Shown here: positions 55,891 to 64,000 of the stretch, piece after piece | Numbering within the stretch: position 1 is the stretch's first letter | How the letters are laid out: the number at the start of each line of letters is the position of its first letter | Assembly: GCA_035771175.1 (NCBI GenBank) | Contig: CM069598.1 | Location: forward strand, 17,283,438 to 17,347,437 | Length of the DNA stretch: 64,000 nucleotides | Direction of reading: 5' to 3' | Source of the DNA: Paratinospora sagittata | Lineage: Eukaryota; Streptophyta; Magnoliopsida; Ranunculales; Menispermaceae | Notes under the pieces: generated by a model | Told to the model about the DNA's origin: nothing | The model's input: the letters and a program-made list of their open reading frames with translations, nothing else | Databases searched by the model: none | Translations under genes and position numbers: made by a program

Positions 55891-56984
55891 CTTGAACCAA
55901 CATGCGTCGAGCATCAAATATGTATACAGATACTCTACGGGTCATGATGACATCATTCTATGGTACGGGCGTACATGAAGACCGTATAGGATGCTTGGCC
56001 TTCCTTAAAGGGCATAATGACTTGTCTTTGGAGTTTAATGCCATTAGAGGTCATGCCAAAGTCGACTTGGTTGATACATGTTTGAAAGATGATAAAACAG
56101 CAGGTAAAGGGCAAAGATTTCTTGGATTCGTGAACGTGATGCGAACACCAAGCTTTTTCACAGAATCCTTAGTAACAAGAAATCCAAATGTGTCATTTCA
56201 AAAGCAGAAAGAGAAGATGGTTCTTTAGTGGAAGATGAGGCATCCATTATTGACATCTTCACATACCATTTCTTGAAAGTGTTATCTTTGCCTTGTGATC
56301 ACTTTTGGGAAATTGATGACATTGAGTGGCAACCAATCGATGGGGCGGACGCATCATGGCTTGAAAAACCTTTTAAGGAGGAGGAAGTGCATAAGGTAGT
56401 GTGTAGTTGAAATGACAATAAAGTCTCAGGTCCGAATGGTTTCTCTATGGGATTTTTCCAACAATCTTGGGACTGTATTAAAAACGATGTCATGAGTGTG
56501 ATCCATGATTTTTACAGGAATGAAGTTCTTAACATCAAAACAAATGAAACCTATATTTGCTTTATCCCTAAAAAAAGAGATTCTTGGCATCCCAAATTAG
56601 TCTTGTAACAAGACTAATTTGTCTTGTAACAAGTCTTTACAAGATCATTTCTAAGGTTCTTTCCTTGCGACTCCAAGCAGTTATTCACAAAACAATTGAG
56701 GAGACTCAATTCGCTTTCGTCCATGATCGCCAAATTCTTGATGTCATCTTAGTTGCCAACAAAGCAGTAGAGGATTATAGGTCTCGAGGTCTGAAGGAAG
56801 TTGTGCTCAAAGCTGATTTTGCCAAGGCCTATGATTTAGTTGATTGGGATTTTCTAGACTTCATGATGGGGAAGAAAAAGTTTGGGGATAGATGGAGAAG
56901 GTGGATTGGTCGAAGTTTGAAATCAATTACTTATTCTATCATCGTCAATGGGAGGCCCACTAGCAAATTCGATGCAAGTAAAAG
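55891..56984 (+). pseudogene. L1 LINE continuation: linker and reverse transcriptase N-terminal part
   Basis: The second part of the L1 that starts at 35.3 kb. ISWIRERDANTKLFHRIL near 56120-56175, the EREDGSLVEDEA block, a NDNKVSGPNGFSMGFFQ block near 56410 (APGPDG equivalent) and [16 protein letters not shown] near 56810 are in order. The frame shifts several times and has stops (for example 56408-56410). The copy ends abruptly before the QGDP and YADD motifs, where an LTR begins. The first 200 bases are only tentatively L1. Confidence 0.75.
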
Positions 56985-58982
56985 CCTATCAATTTGGATC
57001 CACATTCCACATGCATTGGGGTTACTAGTGGACGTCTATTTCACCGTACCGTTCTCATCTCCAATCATGTTGATTTGGGGTTACTAGTGCACATCTATTT
57101 CACTGTACCATTCTCATCCCCAAATATTTCCTTTCTAAAACCCTCCTATGACAAGGTTAAGTCTTCCTATTAGCCAGATAGATGGGCCCAACCAAAGTCA
57201 TTAGGTTTTCTCAAATCAATGCATCATTTAAAACATTAGAACACATTCATGCTTTCAACATACAATATATATAAGTGATATGATGACGTAAAATATATAA
57301 TCATAAATGAAGTCTACTCACAACCAAGCCTCGCGAGAGTATCTAACCACACACGGACACCAAACCGAATCAACCCAATCAAGGTCTTGAAACATTCATC
57401 AATATCCAACCATACATCAATTTCTATGCTCAATCACATAGACATTACACATCAACCTTAAATCAGCCCACATATAGACAATAGGCCTAAATCCCATCTA
57501 ATCCCATCATTCAACTCAAATCACATGACTTAGGCCTCTAATGCATAATTCTCATTCATAAACCATTCAATTAATCAAAAATATTGATTTTCAATTCCTT
57601 AGGCATAAACATGCCCAAATTGGGCTATTTGATCACAAGTAGGCCTAACCCATGATATGATCACAACCACTTAATCAGTAGCATAATCAACCCTAATCAT
57701 GTTTAATTAGACATAAATTACATCAATTCAATGATTAATCAGCTCTAAATTTAGGTCTAATACAAACAACCCTACCAATTTTTCATTTAATATTCTGTTT
57801 AGATGTATCAAGCTGCCAACAGAAATATTTAATCACAAAATCAACCGTATAGATTGAAGTATGTTAAGAAGCAAACCTTCTGTACAAAAATCAACTCAAT
57901 CCAACGGTGGACCGAAGAGATAAGTTTCTTTGATGAACAAGTCTCTAATCAGACAATTTCTCATTTCTTGCTGCAAATACTTTCAGATGACTATATCACA
58001 CAAAATACTTGACCCATCAACACCTCAATTGTTCATAATACATAAATATTAGTTGTGAACCATCTTCTGAAATATCATATCCATCCAACAGTAGGTTTAG
58101 GAGATCTATCAGTTTGATCTAAACTGTGCGAGAAATTCAGACTTTCCGATCAGCTTTGTTTGGGATGTTATATCTCTTAGAAGAAAACTCCAATAAAGAT
58201 CTCCACCAACCAGAATGAATAACTATAAGATATGAACTGGCTGACAAAGTTTGAGCTCAATCTGACCATATATCACCAATCCAGAGCTTTGATGAGAACG
58301 TTGTTGAGACTTTCCTCAAAACAACTTTCTCTTTCTTTCTCTTCTTCTTTCCTTTCTCTTCTTTTTTCCTTTCCCTCCACTCATATCACTCTCTAGGACT
58401 TCCTTGGAGAAGAAAAATGGGGCATGGGAGACTTGTCCACTCTCATGCACCAACTTGACATGTGTTGGAGAAGAGAAATGGGACATAGGACACTTGTGCA
58501 CTCTCATGCACCAACTTGACATGTGTTGGTCTCATGCACCAACTTGACATGTGTTGGAGAAGAGAAATGGGGCATGGGACACTTGTCCATTCTCATGCAT
58601 CAACTTGACATGTGTTGGTCTCATACTACCCATACCAACCACATGTAACCAACCTCATGCTTCCATGTATTTTAAATGTCCAATCCATCTAATACACCAA
58701 ATTTTCATTCTCATTTATCCTTTTATTCAATCAATCCTAACCCATATCAATTCATGATTTAATGGGCCCATGCATAAATAATAACACATGCATTATACTT
58801 TAATTTAACATGACCCATATACAATTTATAATGCACATATTTATATACATTATCAAGCATCAAATATACAAACATTAAACAACCATCAAACAAAACACCA
58901 AACATGTCAAGGCAAACACATAGAGTTTGGGCAAAATGCAATTGAGTTATGGGCTAGATGAAATAATTTTTGGGGCGTCACA
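56985..58982 (-). mobile_element. Truncated minus-oriented LTR of the Tekay-like family
   Basis: It runs parallel to 45145-47400 (for example AATTTGGATCCACATTCCACATG and the doubled TATTTCACCGTxCCGTT block) and ends GGGGCGTCACA at 58982, the LTR start in reverse. Roughly the last 700 bases of the LTR are absent at the left. It is visibly more diverged than the other copies. A local minisatellite with units CATGCACCAACTTGACATG occurs at 58434-58620. Confidence 0.75.
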
Positions 58983-60027
58983 ATAATAGTTATCAAGTGC
59001 ACAGGTACACAATTCAAGTACAAGTATGTTTTCATTAATTTCAGAATGTGAGCGGTTTGGAACCGCCAATAATGAGGGAACATCCTCCCAAAAATCTCCT
59101 TAACTAATTGAACAAATAAGTAAAGGAGTACAAAATAAGGGCCCAAACACCTTCGCCCAATCCACCGTAGACTCTTGTAAAATGGTTAGCAACAGGATGA
59201 GCTATTGCCAAGTGGATAAAATAGTTCGTGAATATGACAATTAATAAAAAAGACATCATAATCGTATATCAAATATACATAACATAGCATCATAAATAGT
59301 ACAACATAGCTTAACAGGTAGGTATACATAACATCGTCTCGTAATAACTCTGTGACTGTATATATCTCTAGGTTCACGTACAAATGTCCATCTTCAGGTG
59401 ATCCTGGGTTTACATTGTACGTCCATCTCTAGGGAAAACATCAATAATAGTGGGCAAAATTGCACTAATAAATAATTTATAGATCACAGACCACTTACGT
59501 CCCTAGATGGTTATTTGTTTTATGTATGATGGCTATGCATGTGCAGGTCCGAGCTTTACTTACTTTAGACAGGATTTGGCAGCGTTTGGTGATGCTTATT
59601 AGGGTCGGCATCACCGCGTGCATTGTTAAGATGTCCAAAATCACAAACCAAACCAGTCCCCAGGTCGAGATGTAGGAACACAAAGTCCTGCTTAAATACC
59701 AAGTCTTCTAGAGCAGCAAGCTGCCTCCCGTTTACTATTCAAAGTTACTGAGGACAAGACTAAGTCTGGTATAGTCAAATTGACCGCTAATCTAACGTAA
59801 TAACAGTGTAATACGTAGACTCCAAATATTAAGACATAAGTATAACATATATGAACATTATACACAATAATGCAACGCAAGTGAATAATAGACATAATGA
59901 TAAATGAATAAAAATTTTATGAAAAGTCATACGACATGCAAACCTATGTTTCGTTCCCACCTTTAAATTTTACTTCTTTCCAAAACTGGCGCTTTCTCCC
60001 TTGGAGAACAACTTTTCACCGTAAAGA
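58983..60027. other. Repeat-derived spacer, possibly a further minus-oriented LTR
   Basis: No gene is seen. The part near 59160-59235 reads, reversed, like the end-proximal block of gypsy LTRs (TATCCACTTGGCAATAGCTCATCC). Short direct repeats of GTACxxxTGTCCATCT type lie at 59375-59435. The same repeat may resume after 62569 and end GGGGTATTACA near 62778, which would make it an LTR split by the solo LTR at 60033-62563. Borders and duplications could not be confirmed. Confidence 0.35.
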
Positions 60028-60032
60028 GAGTA

Positions 60033-62563
60033 TGTAACACCCTGTGCTTTTAATCAATATATTTGGTTGACTTATACGTACATTGAAAAGTATAAGTACC
60101 TTTAAAGCCACGTGTAGATGTGTCAAATGAACTTGAAAATGTCAAAAGTGAGTCTGAAATGTGATTTTAAATAGAAATTGATATATAACACGTGTATTCC
60201 TGACGTGGATTGAGTGCATAGAAGAAGAATGAATGAATTAAAAAAAAATTAAATTACTGTTTATTTGTGGGGGTACTGTTCATAGAATAGTATCGTAAAC
60301 AATACTTGTATGGAATAAGAAAAATAAAATAAAATAAAATAAAAATAAAAATAAAAAGAAGGAAAGAAGTTGCTAGGAATGAAAGAGGCAGAATGAAGGA
60401 GAAAAGGAAAGAAAGAAGAAGGGGAAGAAGAAAAAGGGGGAAAAGTAGATTTTTGGACTCAAATCGACACTTTGGTAAGTTATTTTTTGCTAAATTTCAT
60501 TATAAAATTGATAGCTAAGCTTCATGTGACGATCCTACCAGTATAATTTTTACTATAGGAGGTGTTTTACGATATTTTTGAAATTGGGGTTTTGCCCCGA
60601 CTTGAATGAAAATTTGTTCGAAATGTTGAAAAATATTTCTTAGACTGTAGAAGCCCCGAATATGTTGTTAGATTTTATTTATTTGTTCATTTGGAATTTT
60701 TATAGCTGTTGAAAGTTAAATTTCATATTAAAACCCGATGAAACTCCAGTTTAAGGCTATAGAATGGTAGAATGGACTGTTGTGAGTCCATCGATGCTAA
60801 TTTCATGATTTTTGGAGACTGTTTGACAATTTTAGTAAAATTATACATGTTGCCAATGAACAGTGTCATGAACAATACTGTAAATAATATTGTGATTATT
60901 TCCAGTGAAACTCCGGTTTGAGATCATAGAATCGTAGAGAACTGAATTTCGAAAATTGTGATTTTTGGATATGATTTGATATTTTTAGTAATTAATATAT
61001 GATTTTGGTGAGTAAAATTTACTTTCGTGACTTTCGCGAACGTGTAAAACCTTAGTAAAATACCTGTTGAAGGTAGTAGAATGGTAGTATGACTGATTTT
61101 ACACGTATCGATGTGGACAGAATAATTTTAGGAATGTCTATATTTTTAGTAAAATTGATATATGTTCCAGTAGAAAAATAAAACTGAGAATTAGTGAAAA
61201 TATGAATTAGAAATCTATTTTCACTGTTCTTTCTTGTGGAAATATCTAGATTGATCACAGAAACGAGATAGTAGTTTCTTCAACTGTTTATGAGTCATAA
61301 ATTGAGTTGAAATCTAAATTCACAGAATGTGTATAATATTTTTCAGGTTGATCTTTATTATTGGTGATTTGAAGTGAGTTGAGAAATTAAATATGTAAAT
61401 AGATATGAATAAATGAAATTAAATTATGGAGTGATTGTCACAGGTTGAGTTAGTTGGATTTAAATTGGAACTGGACTCGAAAGCAACGGTGATTGTATTT
61501 AAGTTGGAAAGTTTTGTACTGTGAGTATATTTTCTTGATTTTGGTTCTTGTATGACATTGTATTGATATGAAATGTTTAACTATAGACATACTATGTATA
61601 TAAATGCATTGTGTTTTATTGATCATTCATAAATGATTTTGACATTAGAGTATGCGAGACGTGCGAAGGCAGATCGCATATGATGTTATTTCGTTAGGAA
61701 TTAAACCCGGATAAGTGTTATGCGTAAACTCATTGTCAGTAGGTCTGTCCTAACAAGGATTAGAGATCCTTGAAATTACTGTGAATTGAGTAATGTGAGG
61801 TCCGAGTGTAGGCTCCTTATCGGTGCATAATAAGAAATTCGTACCCGCTCCATTACAAGAAGGAGGGAGATTGTGGTTTTAGTTGAAAATGATGCATCGT
61901 TTTCTTGAAAAATCATGAAATTTATGTTGTTGACACGTATGATATATTCGTTGAATGATGCATATGGTTAATAATTGTTTTAAATTATTTTAAATGTCAT
62001 GTTTTCCTAAATGCATATAATTGTCATATCAAGAGATATATTCACTGAGCAGTTATTTGCTCACTCCATTTCCTTCAATATTTAAGGTACAAAGTTAAAA
62101 GGAAAAACACGAGAGTAGATACGTGATTTAGATTCCTACTTTGTTGATGTACGTGTATGCGAAGGAAATGAATTATATTTTTTTTATTTTCATATGAATA
62201 TATATATATCGCATCCTACATATATATATTATGACATAGTTGGGTTGTAAGGAAACATGGATTTTGGTTTGATATTTTGGGTTATACAATGCTTGTGATG
62301 ATGAAACGAGATGATCATATATATTTATCATGTGAGAATTTGATTTGTGGAATGAATGGAATGATTATATATATATTGGATTTGATTTGTGGTATATCAG
62401 GTTGTGAGAGGTCCATTTTATGGGGGGATGCTGTCAAATTTTTTGGAGATTTGTGTAATTATGTTGAGGCTGATAGTGTATTATATATTGTATACAGGGT
62501 ATGTATAGTGTATAGTACACTGTGCCAGTCATGACATGAGCCTACGTTAGGGGCGTCATGACA
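60033..62563 (+). mobile_element. Solo LTR, plus orientation, with target-site duplication
   Basis: A 2,531-bp segment TGTAACACCC..GGCGTCATGACA flanked by a perfect 5-bp duplication GAGTA (60028-60032 and 62564-62568). Near its 3' end is TTCACTGAGCAGTTATTTGCTCACTCC in broken form (62040-62070), the same kind of block found in the Tekay LTRs. No protein domain or primer site is present, so it is a solo LTR of a related but different gypsy family. Confidence 0.85.
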
Positions 62564-62568
62564 GAGTA

Positions 62569-64000
62569 TTTAAGAGAGAGAGTCTCAAAAGAAGAATGAA
62601 AGAAACCAACCCAAAGAATGAGGGAGAGGAAGAGAGTTGTGGTGTAAGGAATGAGGGGAGAGGGGCCATCTTTTCTAGAAAAATCTATGCCCGAACGCTC
62701 GGGTTTCTGCTCAAACGTTTTGGTTTTTGCGGGCAATGCCCTTTTGTTTTTTTTTTGGTGTAAACCAGGGGTATTACAGGGGTGAATTGAACAAGTTGCA
62801 AGTTTTTAACCTTTCAAAAATAAATTGAAAAGAAAGCAAGTAAAGTGCAATGGCAGAAATTGAAGCACACATGATATAACGTGGTTCAGTGCAAACAACT
62901 TACATCCACGATTTGATCTCCCCGATCAAGATTTTTCCAAACCTCCCACCAATGGATCTTACTTCGAGAGTGAGGATCAAACTAGTTACAACACTTACTT
63001 TACAGGTGTAAGTCAACCTTTACAAGAGCCTAGTCACTTACCTTTTTCTCATTTGTGACCTCAGTCACTTACAATACTTGCTGGATTACAAATACAACTT
63101 TTGAAGATGTTCTCTTACTAAGAACACTTCATATACTTACAGTTTAAAGCAATGGATAGCCTCTGAAAATCTCAGCACAAAAAGGATAAAATGAAGAACT
63201 CGCTGAACAATGAGGTTATCTTCAAAATAGTTTGCAATTTTGATTCAATTCGAAAACTTGTTTGTGCAATGCAAGAATCACGACTTTCTTCTCTTGAAAC
63301 ACTCTTTTGAAAGCTCAGTCAAACTTGCAAAAATCGCGTGTGTTGTTTTTTTTTTAAAAAAAAAATCAGAAAGTGTTTTATAAAATGAGCGGTTGCAGGT
63401 TAAAGAACAAGAGAGTGTGGGTTGATTTGAATTCAAAACATTGTTTAATTTAAAGTAGTTATGGGCGTGCGAGACAATGAGAATCATCCAGGTGTTAGTG
63501 GATAATATTTCAGTTAAGATAACCTGGCAGAGCTGTGCAAGGAATAGAAAAATCGAGCAAGTGGAAGTGCCTACGTTTTTCTCGTCAGAAATGTCAAATT
63601 TCTGTCTCATACGTGGCCTTGATAGCGCACAATCGAGTTGTGTATCATGCCTTCTATTGATAGATAGCGGGCTATAGTAGGTCAATATACACAAACCTGA
63701 GAGCTAGAGTTTTTTTGACTTTCTAATAGCGCGCTATCAAGGCTTATAGTGCACTATTGCCTATTTTACTGAAAATCGAAAGATCACGACAATAGCTCTA
63801 TAGCGGGTTATCAAAGAGGATAGTGTGCTATAGCCAATTTTTCAAAAAAATAGATTTTTGATTATTCAACCTGATGGCGTGCTATCAACACTAATAGGGT
63901 TCTATTACCTTCTGGAAAATTTTGGCAAATTGCTGGATAGCGGGCTATAGGGTCTTATAGTGCACTATTGGTTCTTGATTTTGGAAAAATCAATATTTTG
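62569..64000. repeat. Uncharacterised repeats to the window end
   Basis: From 62569 to about 62778 the sequence may continue an LTR interrupted at 60027. From about 62790 there is a repeat containing ATAACGTGGTTCAGTGCAAAC and TACATCCACGATTTGATCTCC, a type I recall from many plant transposons. From 63620 onwards a degenerate array of palindromic TAGCGSGCTA and ATAGTGCACTAT motifs is present. A T9A11 hairpin lies at about 63341-63367. No gene is seen. Confidence 0.4.

Noticed and set aside
63620..64000. CRISPR-like repeat array
   Set aside because: Plant nuclear context, irregular spacing and imperfect palindromic motifs rule it out.

Overview
This window is nuclear DNA from a eudicot plant. 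It shows intron-rich genes with GT..AG introns, AT-rich spacers, L1-type and RTE-type LINE relics, a hAT non-autonomous element and a long Ty3/gypsy (Tekay/Del-like) element primed by initiator-Met tRNA. I cannot name the species. The first 31 kb holds three host genes; the remainder is almost entirely transposon-derived.

Host genes: (1) a DEAD-box RNA helicase orthologous to plant RH36 / yeast Dbp8 (plus strand, six coding exons between 1158 and 9322, 493 aa, all phases consistent), with two introns swollen by repeats; (2) a single-exon GRAS-family regulator (plus, 12442-14058, 538 aa) without a DELLA domain, most like the RAD1-type clade as I remember it; (3) a PB1-domain Raf-like protein kinase (minus, eight coding exons between 21805 and 14881, 1308 aa), convergent with the GRAS gene. 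A candidate non-coding first exon of the kinase lies at 30324-30480. If real, its 5'-UTR intron is about 8.5 kb and carries a nearly whole L1 element (22626-28105), which itself carries a 327-bp hAT element with an 8-bp target-site duplication.

Region layout: 1-1157 helicase upstream region with a MITE; 1158-9322 helicase; 9323-12441 spacer; GRAS gene; 14059-14880 short convergent spacer; 14881-21805 kinase; 21806-30323 putative 5'-UTR intron with L1, hAT and RTE relics; 30481-35330 very AT-rich repeat-eroded spacer; 35330-58982 nested transposons; 58983-64000 more LTR-type repeats.

The most unusual structure is the nest at 35-57 kb. An L1 copy (35.3-39.1 and 55.9-57.0 kb) was hit by a minus-oriented solo LTR. 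That was hit by a complete Tekay-like element (41969-55849, target-site duplication ATATT). Its 5' LTR was then hit by a minus-oriented solo LTR of the same family (44455-47400, target-site duplication GGAGT). The result is a roughly 2.4-kb inverted repeat with a loop of about 0.5 kb, a plausible natural hairpin-RNA / siRNA locus. The LTRs also contain a tandem repeat of 177-bp period and a purine-rich minisatellite. Gag-pol is broken by two stop codons and one frameshift although the two LTRs are nearly identical.

The three host genes are not functionally linked in any obvious way: ribosome biogenesis, transcriptional regulation and kinase signalling. All distances, identities and family names come from reading by eye; no alignment or database search was run.
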